DNA of 64,000 nucleotides from Pseudocercospora fijiensis CIRAD86 (taxonomy: Eukaryota > Ascomycota > Dothideomycetes > Mycosphaerellales > Mycosphaerellaceae): positions 2,014,076 to 2,078,075 of the forward strand of contig NW_006921534.1 in the NCBI RefSeq assembly GCF_000340215.1, given 5' to 3'. A program made the translations under genes and the position numbers. The notes beneath the pieces were generated by a model, which worked only from the letters and a program-made list of their open reading frames with translations, ran no database searches and was not told the origin of the DNA. Positions within the stretch are counted from its first letter, which is position 1, and the number at the start of each line of letters is the position of its first letter. Below, one piece after another: positions 34,361 to 45,849 of this stretch.

Positions 34361-37167
34361 CTACGCCGCAATGACGGGTGCGTCTTTAGTAGCATCTGGG
34401 GCAGGAGCTGGAGACTGTGCTTCACCGCTCATGCTCTCCCGCTGTTGTCTTTCCTTCTCTTTTGCCTCCTCTTCTTTCTTCTGGCGTTGCTTCTCTTGCA
34501 GCTTTGCCATCTTTTCCATCTTGATCTTTTGCTTCTCGGCCTGTTCGCGTTCCTTCTGCTTTTGCTCATCGGTTTTGTTCTCTTCTTCCTTGGCAGCGTA
34601 GTCTTTCCATTTTCGCCACCCATCAAAATCGATCAACGCTTGCATGCAGCCCCATTCCTTGACTTTGCGCTCCAGCCAGACGAAATTGACAGGCTTGGTC
34701 AAGAAGTCGTTGCATCCAGCAGCCAGTGCTTCGTGTCGATCCGATTGCAGCGAGGAAGCTGTCAGAGCAACGATGATCACTGGGGATTTGAACAGGCCTT
34801 CAGTCATGGAAAGCTTGTCATCTTCGGGGTTCCGCTTCGTCTTGTCGTCCATTGGATTGCCATTTCCATCTGGCCCGTTCTCACTAGGTGTTCCAGGAGT
34901 TGAAGAGAAGACGCCAATCCCGTTTACTCTCTCAAGTCTTCTGATCTCCTTTGTGGCCTGCAGCCCGTTCATCACTGGCATTTGAATGTCCATGAGCACT
35001 AAGTGAAAGCCGCCAGCTTTATACTTGTCCACCGCAATCTGTCCATTCATTGCCGTTTGCCACCGCACCTTCAACCTCTTCATCAAGCCTTCCAAAATTC
35101 GCAAATTAATGATATTGTCCTCTACAATGAGGACATTGATTGGAGGCACTGAGCTGTCCAAGACAGTTGAGATGCTCGGCAACTCTTTGCTGGGGTTGTA
35201 GGGATCGATTTGAAGAGGCGACTGTTTTCTAGACTGTGGTTTATCTGGAGTTGGCTTCCTAACTTTTCGGGGTCGAGCACTACGATGGCCGTGAGCAGGA
35301 GGAGCGGTGCCGTTGGGTGTGGGTGGAGATGATGTATTCTTCCCGGTCGGCGGGGCTTCTGGAGCGGGTGGAGTGGGCAGAGGAGGCGCGGCCGGTATCC
35401 CATTGGGATGATGCGATTCGGACGCGGTGGAGTCCACTCTAGGTCTTCCTGCTGTCCTAAGAGGCAGATGTGCGCCAGTTATGGCGGGTGCTGCGGCAGC
35501 GGGATTAGCAGTAGCGCCATGCGACAATATCGTGGGCGACGATGTATGCTGTCGGCCGTACTTTGGTCTATGTTCTCGCTCAGCTCGATGGCCACGCGCT
35601 CTACCCCCAGGAGACGGCAAGGCAGGTACATGACCAGTGTTTAGAACCGATATCGATCTGGGGTGATCCTGACCTGCGACAGAATTATGGTGTTCTCGAG
35701 TGTTTGGAGGAAGTGCAGGTTGTATTGTTACAGGCATAGGTGGAAAGTAGTCAGTGCCATTTTCATGTGGGCGGAAGTCGTCGATAGCGTGATGGCTTTG
35801 ATGCGGAAATGCTCGTGGTGAGGGTCTAGGTGTGCGCTTTTGAGGGAGGTCGATGATGAGTGCTTCTTCCACAGTCTGGCCGCCAGGATAGTACGAGTCT
35901 ATAGTCCTGAACATCTCTTCTTCAGGTCCAAGCATGCGTGAAGTACGGGGTCCGGCATGATCACTTCTCGTCACTATCGTCAAGGTGAGGTCAGGCGAAT
36001 CGAAGGTCTTGCCCAGCGAGTTCTGGTATTTGCGCAGGATCAGATCCCGTACGTCGTCCACCAGATCATCCTCCTGAATCTGCACCAGCGTTGCCGACTG
36101 ATTCGGTCGCTTCACCCATATCTTACGCCGCAACACGGTCGCCATGTCCGGGATGCTTGGCGAGAAGTAGTCCCGCCCAGCACTGGTCGGAAGTACACTC
36201 TCGGAGATGCTCAAAGTCTGTCGTTCGGACCGGCGAGGCGTGTCGACGAGAGCCTTCACGATGGTAGCATTGGCACTTCCAACGAGGCTTTGCCGTCTGT
36301 TTTCGGCAGGTTCGGAGATTATGCTGCGTAAGGACGCGGATGGGCTAGCGGGTCGACTGTTGGAGGTGTTCTGAAGAAGCAACGAAAGCTCTCCCGATGC
36401 CCGCCGTTGATGGAAGCTGTGTATAGCTGTCAGCTGGGGAGGTTTCGCGGTTTCTCTTCGAGTGAGCACGAATAAGGTTAAGCGGGTACATAGCAAAGTC
36501 GCCGGGTTGAGCTCATGCACAACATCGAGATGTCGCGAGGCCTTGTTGTTCCGAAGTGTAGGGGTGATTACTGTATGGCTTCCATCTCGCTGTGCACAGC
36601 CATACAAAGAAATGGTAATACGTACTCGGGATGCTGGAAGGCGGGCGCGCGGTTGCCCAGTGCTTCCGGAGTAGGCTCCTCGACCACTAAGCGTGGGTTG
36701 ACTGGTGGGAGGTCGTCCACATCAAGCTTCAGTTCGGGTGCTACTATGGCTGGTTGGTGTGGAGGTGGGAGTTCTTCGTCCAGCTTCTCCAGCCGGCTTT
36801 CGGAGTCGCCCAAAGTCTGGCTGAAACTGGTCGAGCTTCGCGCTTTGTGATGCAAGAAGGTCGACTGCACCAACGCCTTCTCCGCCTCGCCTTCCGGCAC
36901 TCCTGCAGACGCTATACTGGCAGCGCGTTGTGAGAGGTCTGGCGGCAGCTCCGGGATCACAGCCGCGTGAGCTCGGAAGTGTTCCCTCAGCTTTGCCAGC
37001 GACGATGACTTCCGAGGCAGCGGCAGCAGCTGCGGCTGCGGCGACGGAGAGGGCGAAGCGGAGGTGGCAGCGGTGGTAGAGCTGCCGTCGCTCTGGGTGG
37101 ACTCGGCGGTGTTAGAATGCTTGGAGGATAATCGACGCAGCAGAGGCCTCAGAGACCATCGAGGCAT
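34361..37167 (-). CDS. SSK1: Ssk1-type two-component response regulator, about 865 aa, two exons
   Basis: The best model joins exon 1 (36626-37167) and exon 2 (34361-36416) through a 209-bp intron with GTACGT and ATACACAG ends in phase 2, giving AFQHPDFHQRRASGE across the junction. A frame running through part of the intron is a by-product. The N-terminal half is Ser/Pro-rich; a conserved globular segment lies in the middle (VLRRKIWVKRPNQSATLVQI). The C-terminal receiver domain has VLIVEDNIINLRILEGLMK, the phosphoacceptor Asp in LVLMDIQMPVMNG, and ALTASS and FLTKPV motifs, with a long insert characteristic of Ssk1. It ends in a Lys/Glu coiled tail. Ssk1 relays osmotic and oxidative signals from histidine kinases to the Hog1 MAPK pathway. 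Confidence 0.9.
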
Positions 37168-37286
37168 GGCAGATGCAGATGCTGGCGGAGCTTGTTATTC
37201 AGGCAGTCAGGCAAGCAAGCCACATTGGATGAGGCGTCGGCTGCTGCCACATGGAGAGCGAGGTGCATTCATGAACAGTGCAATGA

Positions 37287-37315
37287 TCAATCAATCAATC
37301 AATCAATCAATCAAT
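37287..37315. repeat. (AATC)n microsatellite
   Basis: Six to seven perfect tetramer units in the SSK1 upstream region. Confidence 0.9.
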
Positions 37316-37891
37316 TACCGAATCGTACATGTAGGAATTGCTACGGGAGAATGAAAGAAGGTGGAGTGAAAGTGAAGGCAGCCAGCAAGCAGCGCTCGAC
37401 TCTTCCCTCTCGGTCTGATTCTGATTCAGGGAACGCAAGGCCAGCACGGTGCCGCCGCTGCTCTGCGCTGCGCTGCGACTGTGCTGTTCGTGGCGCATGC
37501 GGTTGCGGTTGCGGTTGCAAGAAGTGCTACTCTGATCGGGATTTGCTTGTGATCGATCGGCCAGCTAACTTATACCCTGATTAAGCGAGAAAGCGGAAGG
37601 GGGTAGTCTCTGAAAACGGGATCTAACCGATCAAAGCTAGCGTACTATCTAAAGGCATTATCCGCACCTTTAAAAAATTCACGTCTAACGTTTTCGAGCT
37701 AGCCGCCGTTCACGGGGATGACCCCCGTCCGCCATTTGGCTTAATTAGGGTATAGAAGTTCTGGCTCGCGGACAACGCCGCGCCCAAGATCGCAACGATC
37801 AATCATCACCCTGTTCACAGCAACACGAACGCATCTCGATCTTGAACGCGTCGCGTCGTTCTTGTGAGCGCGTAATGCACTCGCCTACACA

Positions 37892-37922
37892 TGCACCACA
37901 CCACACCACACCACACCACACG
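37892..37922. repeat. (ACACC)n microsatellite
   Basis: About six pentamer units ending CACG. Confidence 0.9.
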
Positions 37923-38103
37923 TGGTTGGAGGGACATCAAGTGATACGCCGAGTACAAGAAGCCGCGGAAATTGTGTCAAGATGCTGCACAGGAACTGTG
38001 GCAAATTGGCAAGCTAAGTCTGTGGAATGCTTTCTACCTATTTTGCTATCTACAAGGGCTATGCTTATTTATCATGACCTCGTTCAATCATTAATATCGA
38101 ATT

Positions 38104-38239
38104 CGCTGTCACCCACGGATCTGTTGGACGGCAGCTTCGGAATTGGAATCGCTCACCAACGATCTTGTCAGCCAGCCAAAGCTGCAGTCAGCATATCGAA
38201 GGCGGAAGCTGCCGTCCAACAAATCCGTGGGTGACAGCG
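38104..38239. mobile_element. 136-bp hairpin MITE-like element with 35-bp inverted repeats
   Basis: The left arm 38104-38138 and right arm 38205-38239 are inverted copies, 35 bp each, with a single C/T mismatch. The arms start CGCTGTCACCCACGG, and the spacer is 66 bp. A clear target-site duplication is not visible (flanks AATT and TATT). It lies about 40 bp beyond the aquaporin stop codon, so it may sit in that gene's 3' UTR. The size and structure fit a MITE; there is no coding capacity. Confidence 0.75.
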
Positions 38240-38280
38240 TATTATTCGGCATCCCTCTTTCCGCAACATAACGTTACAAG

Positions 38281-39635
38281 TCATACTCCGGCATGCGCTC
38301 TCACTGCAACCCCTTCCGCCTGACCAGCTCTCATACCGATACGCGCGCTTTCAGACACGTCGTACCCCTCATCATATGATCGTGCCCGGTCGTAGCGACG
38401 AGCATGGCGACCGTCTCCGCGACGTAGACTATCGTCCTGCCTCCTGCCTTGGTCGTCTGAGCTACGATGGGTCCGAGCATAATGATCCCGTCGCGCAATG
38501 CCGCCATCTCTACTACCGCTGCTTGGCCTGCGCTGCGTTGGACTGCGCGTGCTGGTGCTGCTTCTGTTTACAGGAGCATTCTTCTTCCGCGATGAAGGTG
38601 GGCTTTGCGTGGCAGCCTGTTGGGGAGAGTATCCCATTTGCAATAGTGGACTCATTGGTGGAGTCCAGCTGCCGCCTCCGCTGTCTTGGCCTGGATTGGC
38701 TTGCCAGAAGTTGAAGAACTTCACGAAATGGTAGTAGCTACCTGAGAGCAATGCGCCAAGCAGAGGCCCAACCTGCCAGCATCAAATGGTGTTAGCCAAA
38801 TTCAAACTCGACTCATCACCGCCTGACGCACGTGACAGTCCAGGACCAGATCATTCTCTCTTGACTTACCCAGTAGATCCAATGATAGCTCTGGAAGTTA
38901 GGCGATACCACACATGGCGCGAACGAACGAACCGGGTTCAGAGAAGCGCCTGTGTACACTGCGCCGGCCAGCTCGGCGATGAACAGCGCAATGCCAATGC
39001 CCACAGGCGCTACGAACGTGGCCCTCCACTTCTCGGCAGCAAGCATGAGCACGGTGAAGACCAAGAGCGAAGTGAGGAACTGCCTGGTTGTCAGCGGATT
39101 CTTGACAAGAGCAGAAACGACCTACCATTTCGAGAAACAGCCCTTGTGCGACATTAACCTCAGGTGCCAAAGTGGTCTGCACTTGTCTGATGCTCCCAGG
39201 TATGAGGGCTTCCACAACCGCTGCAGCACTAATAGCAGCCAGCAATTGCACTGGGAAGAAAAGCAGCCCTCGTACGGCACTCAGCCCTCCACCCAATACC
39301 AGGCCCAGCGTGACAGCTGGATTGAACAAGCCACCACTTACACGATACATCGTCCAAGCATTGACCAGAAGCGAGAAGCCATAACTCAGCGCAATGTACA
39401 TTAGCGTCTCATTCGTATGCAAGCCATTTGGTCCAGTCGCTGGTGCCTGGTAGACAGCCGTGCTATGTCCAAGGAACGCGAACAGCAGAAACAAGAATGT
39501 TCCCACGAACTCGCCAGTACACGCAACAAAGTGGTTCCTCCAAGCTGGCTGCCGGTAAGCATTCCGCGGCTCGATGTATCCCAATCCAGGTTTGTCCATT
39601 TGTGGAGGCACTAGCCAACTCGATCGATTCGACAT
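38281..39635 (-). CDS. aquaporin (MIP family), 403 aa, three exons
   Basis: Exons are 39126-39635, 38870-39079 and 38281-38772; introns are 46 and 97 bp, both phase 0 with GTAGGT...GGCAG and GTAAGT...GGCAG ends. Start ATG at 39635 gives [10 protein letters not shown]. Six membrane segments are visible. The first pore motif is NPA (residues 105-107, in [11 protein letters not shown]); the second is NPV (about 218-220, in [13 protein letters not shown]). The tail of about 130 residues after the last membrane segment is Ser/Arg/Asp-rich and disordered (runs such as [20 protein letters not shown]). Family members conduct water or small solutes; with NPV in loop E, selectivity cannot be read from sequence. 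A MITE-like hairpin lies just downstream. Confidence 0.9.
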
Positions 39636-41099
39636 GTTGCAGCAAGATCTCGACTTGCGTTCTTTTGGAGGTTTTGGAGAATGTTCGACTTCGCGCACGC
39701 CTGGCGGTTCGATGGAGAGCGACGCTTCACTCCAATGTATGCACGAAAAGCACATCGTGAGTCTCTGCGGGTGGTTGACGTAACCCCGGATAAGTGGATG
39801 CGATGTGTTCGGGCTCGTGTTTCAACAGGCAAGTGCTTGTTGGGGGATGCGGTCATATCTTCTACTCGGTCTGGTTGCTCTCCGCAACCGGACGATGTCT
39901 AGCATGATCCTATACACCGCCTTACACTTCTAACCGGCATTTAACGTTCTACTCAAAGTGGAAGCCTTCAATATTGTCGGCTCACTATCTGAGGCATCCA
40001 TGTCTGAATCTGTGCCGCGGCTGGGATATGCTGGACATGGAGCTGTCAACCACATGGTATGGCGCTGTACTTTGAGACAGCACGGCAATTTGAAGAAGGC
40101 ATTGACCTCGCATTGATGCGGAGAACATTCGAGGTGCGAATATTTATCGCCGTTGAGGGAGGACGGAATCTAATGAAATCCCCAAGCCAAGACCGAGCAA
40201 CGCCGATGTATTACAACCCATTGCAAGTATCGAATCATCTTTCGCGGACGTCAAGAAGCATTCTTCGCGATTGTATGCAACGTGGCAGAGACTCGGTACA
40301 CTCATCACAGCCGTGATGGTGAATAGGCTGTTAAAAAGGTAGTCCTGCAGGCATCGTTCACGCTCCTGCTTCCAAGCGCGGGAACCACACGTGCGTCTGA
40401 ATGTGTACTGTACACAGGTCACACGAATCTTGTGCTCTAATAAAGCCACTTTAGCAACGCATGTGCCATGTGCTGCTAATTGTTCATCGGTAGATTTTTA
40501 AATTTGTCGAACGCCCGGAATCCTCAAGAACATTCGCTTGTGCGAAGCTTTGCAGTGGCCTCCTGTACCAAGACTGAGCAAGAGAAGGAACCCAGCTGCT
40601 GAGCGGCTATGCTGGTAGTCATCATGCAAGGCACTCAATTCACTCTTTGGTGGTCCCAAGACCCAGATGGCTTTAAAGAGCGTTTAGAGGAACGAGGACC
40701 GGAAGCTTTATATCGCGGTTAGCTTGCATAGTGGTATTCACCACTTCATCAGACATCGCATGCACCTCTGGTGCTGACGAGGCCAATGCAGCTAGCGTAG
40801 CCCTTCTTGAGCAGGAGCTGCTGGGCAGAAGCATAAGAGTACCGTGTCGACCACCGCGAGCTTTGCTCGGTTTTGCCTCTCAACTCCTACCTGTAGGTGG
40901 AGATTGCGGAGTAAGGAAAGATTAGGAAGCAGGAGAAGATTAAGGCTTTGAAGTGGACATGCACAGCTTTATTGATACTACTCTGTTGCAGCAAGTTCGG
41001 ACGGCATTAGGAGGTGAGATGTACCACACCTCAGCACCTGACTACCTAGACACGACGACGTCCGGGCCATCATTGGTCTGTGCGCAGGTTAAAGCCATC
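39636..41099. other. 1.4 kb intergenic region, no gene seen
   Basis: Aquaporin promoter and the 3' side of the MYND gene. Several open frames of 60-100 codons on both strands are not protein-like. Confidence 0.5.
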
Positions 41100-42309
41100 T
41101 CACTTCTTGTCTGAGTTCAGGCTCTTGAAAGCCTCCAACGATGCGATCCCATTCAGCGTCGTGTGCGAGTTGCCTTCCGTGGGACCGAAGAGCGAACAGC
41201 TGATCTTGTGCTTCTTCCAATCTTTCTTCTGGCACTCCTTGGAGCAGTAGAAGCTCCTCTTGCACTTGCTGCAAGTCATGAGTGGCTTGCCATCCTTATA
41301 CTCGCCAGCTTCACACACAGCACACTCATCCTTGTTGCTCTTTGGCGGCTTGCTGTTAACTTTCTTGTAGCCCTCAAGCATCTCCCTAGCCAGGTCGATG
41401 AAATCCTGTGGGCGAGAGTCGGCTTTCGTCGCTGAGATAGTGGTGACAGGGCTGGCGTAAGGGTCGAAGAAGAGACTGGCCAAAGTCTGAGCGAGATCAT
41501 CGGCGTTCGGCTTATTGACGGCAATTGCCTTCATGACATGACTCCGCGTGAATTTGAGCTCATCCTGCTGGCGACCGTGATCTGGAGCCCAGATGTTCGT
41601 CATGCCGCAGCCTGGATAGATGAGGTCCTCCTTGGCAGCACCACCACGCGCCATGTTTTCGTCACGACCAATGCTGCCGAAGTCCCATGGACTGCCATTG
41701 ACCTATCCAAGGAGTCAGCGCTGATGATAAGGATCGACATAGAGTCTTCGATACTCATGTAGCCAGTGTCTAGGTCCAAGGCGTCTTCGAGTTGCTTCAC
41801 GGCGTCACGCATGAGTCCGCAATTCTTGTAGTACTTCCTCATGCCTTCGAGATCAAGCACAGAAAGTCGCGCGCCAAGAGTCATGGCACAGGCCCCAAGC
41901 ATACACATGATGTAGCCTGGTCCGTACGGGTCGCGAGTCCACTCAAGCTTGGACGTACGAGCCTCCTTCCTCAGAGCTGTGAATCTTTTGGAGAGGGCAC
42001 CAGAGGAATCGAGGTATGCGCGGACCTTCTCTGGATGGCTGCAAAGCTTCTGGAACATGGAGTAGTTGATGGCGATTTCGCTCTCGTCCTTCTTCAACAC
42101 GGCAGGCTCACGCTTGATCATGTCTTCAGAGATGGCGTTGTCCTTCTCATGCTATGCTCCGCTTGACGGCGTGATGCTTCGCCGCCATCGCTGCGGCGCT
42201 TCTTGCCGTGCTTGACTTCAAGATCGACGAGACCGCAGTTTTTGTCGAGGGCTTGGATCAGGTCCAGATCCCAATCGCAGCAGAAGAGCTTAAGGGCCCA
42301 GCCACCCAT
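41100..42309 (-). CDS. MYND zinc-finger protein, frame junctions unresolved
   Basis: Three reading-frame blocks on the minus strand clearly belong together: 42309 to about 42150 (MGGWALKLFCCDWDLDLIQA), 42121 region to about 41703, and 41673 to 41100. The last holds a complete MYND finger (CAVCEAG, then MTCSKCKRSFYCSKECQKKDWKKHKISC), usually a protein-protein interaction module. The middle block holds LGACAMTLGARLSVLDLEGM and LDLDTGY. Joining is awkward. The first junction needs a GTCAAG donor or a frameshift at an AGCAT duplication near 42147-42157. The second either needs a 29-nt GT-AG intron (41674-41702) or leaves a one-base phase error after a normal-looking 52-nt intron (GTATCG...GATAG). 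It may be a real gene with unusual introns or a recently broken one. Confidence 0.6.
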
Positions 42310-43160
42310 GATGACTTGATTGACGGGTGTCGCTAAGAGTGTGGAAGAGTTTCTGGAAGTGTGCTGGGAGCAGTAGTACGATCAGACTGTCGAAGAAAAG
42401 AGCTTCTCTTGTGCAAAGTGGCAAACGAAGGACGGAACAATGTTTGGAAGGTGCGACAGCAACGCGCGGGTTTTTGCAGCTGTAGCCTGCAGGTCGCCTG
42501 CAACGTTTGTGGCCGATCGAATTGACTTCCTCCCACGCCGCCCACCACAATGCATCATACATCATTGATATTGATGTATCTTCTGCTGCAGTCCCGTCGT
42601 GCTCGACTTCCGGCAGCACGGGAGAGCATCGCGAAGGAGAAGCATCAAGACGACCAGGGTACGCCTATCATGCGCGAAGATGGCTTGTACGATATGCATG
42701 AACTCGACAAGATGCGAGACGCCGTCACAGAGGCTCATGTCTGGCTCGAAGAAGCCTGTATGATGGCAATGACTACAACTTGATCATATGCTGCGCGGAC
42801 TCATGTTGCAACTTACCGCTAAAATGAAGATAAAATGCAGCAGAGTATGCGGAACTGCTCCAATTCCCAACTCGTCGAGTCCTGCGCACGTGAAGAACGC
42901 GAGGCTGCAACTGCAACTGCACTTTGCCCTGCCCTGCTACTGAGCAGGTCGCCCGCCAGCCGTTCAGACAGAGAGCATATTTCGGCAACAGGGCGATGCC
43001 GTGCTTTTGAAGGACGGACTCTCCAGAATAATAGCCCGGGATATACGAGGCTTTGACGAAGTGCACATGTATGAATCCCTTGCCTTGATGAGGAGTACAG
43101 TAGAGGCAAGAAGGACTCGCGATGATGTGAGGCAGGGGCAGGGATCGGTAGCGTTGCCGA
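42310..43160. other. intergenic left of the transposon
   Basis: A 77-codon plus-strand frame (42550-42783; GTPIMREDGLYDMHELDKMR) looks faintly protein-like but has no recognised family. Nothing else seen. Confidence 0.4.
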
Positions 43161-43162
43161 TA

Positions 43163-43219
43163 CTGTGTTTTCGAAAAGTTCTGGCTACGGCGCAGAGGCC
43201 ACCTGTTGGAGGATCCAAG
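43163..43219. repeat. left terminal inverted repeat of the 3.8 kb element
   Basis: The first 24 bp are identical to the right end on the opposite strand; the match continues imperfectly to about 57 bp with an 8-bp length difference. Confidence 0.8.
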
Positions 43220-43410
43220 CGCCTAATAGGAGAACCCCTAGCTCTTTCTTGGCTGTAGAATCCACCTAATATTAGCTTTGTCTCCTCTTCCTTATTACGC
43301 CGTTCCTCTCGGTACTACTGTTTGCTATATACGTCGAATTCTCGTTAGTTAAGGTATTATTATCGACTTAGGTTACTCGTTTCTCGGTCGTTTAACTCGT
43401 TACTCGTTTA

Positions 43411-45063
43411 GTGCTATATCTACTTATTAGTATAGCGCCTCGCAAGTTAGTAAGAGCCCGCAAACTAACCGAGAAGGTGTTACCGGCTAAAGAGCCTATA
43501 GTAGAGCCTACGGTAGAGAGGCCGTTACTTTATAAGAAGCTAAGAACGCTCGAGAAGTCGATAAGTCCGCCGCCGTTACGGCGAGGGCGTAGCCTTATCG
43601 AGAAGCCGGAAAGCGAGTTGTCTTTACTCGAAGATCTCTTAGAGATAGAAGTTAAGGTTGTTAAGGTTAAGGATAACGATAATTACTTAGATTATAGCGG
43701 AGTCTTCGATAAGGGTATAATAGAAGCCTTACCTATTAAAGAGGCTACTTAGAAGGTTGTTAAACTGCCTGTTTTTAAGCTACTAAAACAGTTAGCTAGA
43801 GACACTAATATAGAGCCTAAGAAGCGCTCTTCTGCGAGGGTTGTTATCTAGTACGGTACGAAGTTTTATCTTATTAATAAGAAGGGTAAGGAGCTAGTAG
43901 GCACCTCTTCTATTAGTACGAGATTAGACCTAGACTTCGATATTGCCGTACGCGAGTAGGCTTCTTACAATGCTACTAAGAATAGTTAGCTCGTACGCCG
44001 GATTAAGCTACGAGTAATATATATCTTAATTAAGAAGGACGATATCTTCGAGACCGATAGGAAGCAGTCTTCGGACGTTATAGAAGCGCTAAGGGTCGCT
44101 AAATCGCTCTAAGAAGCTAAGAAGACAAACGTTCGAATTAATATTATTATCGAGTGTTATACGCCGCTAGGAGGGCTTCTAGGTAGACTTCTAGTCGCTT
44201 AGAATGCTAGCAAGAAGAAAGCGACTAACGTTCAAATTGCCGCTAGCGACGTATTTATTGCTAAGAAGCGGAAGGCTAGCAATTACGAGGCTAAATTGCG
44301 AGTCGAATAGACCTATATACTATCGTCTTGTCCTAATTAGAATTTCTACTATTTCTAGCCTTAACCTAGACCTAATAGTACCGAGAATTACTTCCCTTTA
44401 ATAGGCGACTACTTAAGGTTGTAGTCCGCCGAGATTAGAGATAGCAAGTGCTTAAAGGAAGAGCCTAATATAAGGGTATTTAACAAGCTAAGAATCGCGA
44501 AGAAGGCGAAGAATAATAAGCGTACGGCGACTTAATCGAATGCTAGACTCTCGGCGGCGACTAGAGCGACTAGATCGACGTAGACGATGCTAATTTAGTA
44601 AGGAATGCCGACTATAATAGGTAGACCGTCCTTAGTTATTAATGTTAACTTTAGGGATGCTATTCGCGAGCTAGTACGCAGTTTGTAGCTAAATCGATCG
44701 ATTATCGACTCTTCCGGTCCTATTACTCTAATCCGCGCTATAGTATCGCCGTCGGTATCGTTTGTTACGTATAAGAGTGCCGTACGCAACCTAGTAGGTA
44801 ATAATTAGTCGCGGCCGCTTAAGGACCTTAAATCGGCGCTTTCGTAGATAAAGACCTAACCCGAGTAGAAGAACGACGAGGGCGATCGCGAGGCGCTAGT
44901 TTCGATAGAGGTAAAGGCAACGATTAAGAAATATAATATCGAGTCGCTCGGAGGCTTAAACAAAGAAGAATAGCGTAAGCTAACTAGTGTGTTTAATAGT
45001 TATAGGTTTAGGTTAAGGAAGAGTCTAAAGAAATAGGTAATACTATCGGCTTAGGGTCTCGAG
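43411..45063 (+). pseudogene. RIP-broken second ORF of the TIR element, unknown function
   Basis: A single frame can be followed for about 550 codons, interrupted only by TAG and TAA codons that stand where Gln or Trp codons would be expected (RIP products of CAG, CAA and TGG). The longest unbroken part is 43411-43752. The product is Lys/Arg/Glu-rich, with blocks such as YGTKFYLINKKGKELVGTSS and LVRRIKLRVIYILIKKDDIF. I do not recognise a family. It runs toward the transposase of the same element, so the two ORFs are convergent. No start codon can be fixed. Confidence 0.55.
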
Positions 45064-45849
45064 TAAGGAGGTATGCTTTCGAAATGTCCGCTAGCTTTAT
45101 AATACGCTCGTTTTCTAACACTTACTAGACGTTCTATATTATAATAACACGCGGAGGTTTATCCTATATATATATACATTCTCGGCCGTAAATAGCTTGT
45201 TTATATGTATCGTTGTTGTAGCATTCTAGTATTAATCTAAACCTCCTAATTATTGCGAAGCTATACTACAGTGCTCCTGTACGCTCGCTAAGCCCGCTAT
45301 TCCGAGTGCGAGATTACTATTCCGAGACCGAGAATTTCGCTGTTCTCGATTTTATTCGCAATAACGTAACGACAATCTCAATCTCTATATATATATCTAT
45401 AATCTCTAAGATATTAGCTAATTTGCAAAAAAACAACGAAGAGAATCTATAAACTAATCGTTAAGGAAATACATATTAAATATAGCGGACTCGAGAATTT
45501 TACGATAGGGTCGGCTTTGCGGGGTTTACGGTGCCTCCGCTTCGTTACGATAAATGCTACGATTCTTTGCTAAGCAGCTAATAGATCTATAACGGGGGTA
45601 TAAACATACTTTTTATATATAACGATAGCTGTAACTCTAACGCTTCTTCTAATCTAAAAAGTATATTATAAAGTGGTTGTATTGTTAAATAGTAGCTCTA
45701 ATCCGAAATCTTAGATTTGTAGGTTAGTAAGTCCGGAGACTAACTCCTTAGACCCTATTTCTACCTCTTCCTTATTAACGTTATATCCGCTATATTTAAA
45801 CATTCTACGCATATTCCGGCCGGCCTGTTAGTGTAAAGTATATACTAGA

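Larger units (their letters stand above)
37168..38103. other. SSK1 upstream region with simple repeats and a possible element relic
   Basis: Contains (AATC)n near 37289-37314, GGTTGC repeats near 37500-37518, and (ACACC)n near 37893-37922. The stretch at about 37600-37760 has partly RIP-like composition and a short GC hairpin near 37717-37735. No gene is supported. Confidence 0.5.

Noticed and set aside
36417..36607. Start of SSK1 at 36607
   Set aside because: Reading from that ATG translates most of the intron; joining 36626 to 36416 gives a phase-consistent longer protein with a conserved-looking junction.
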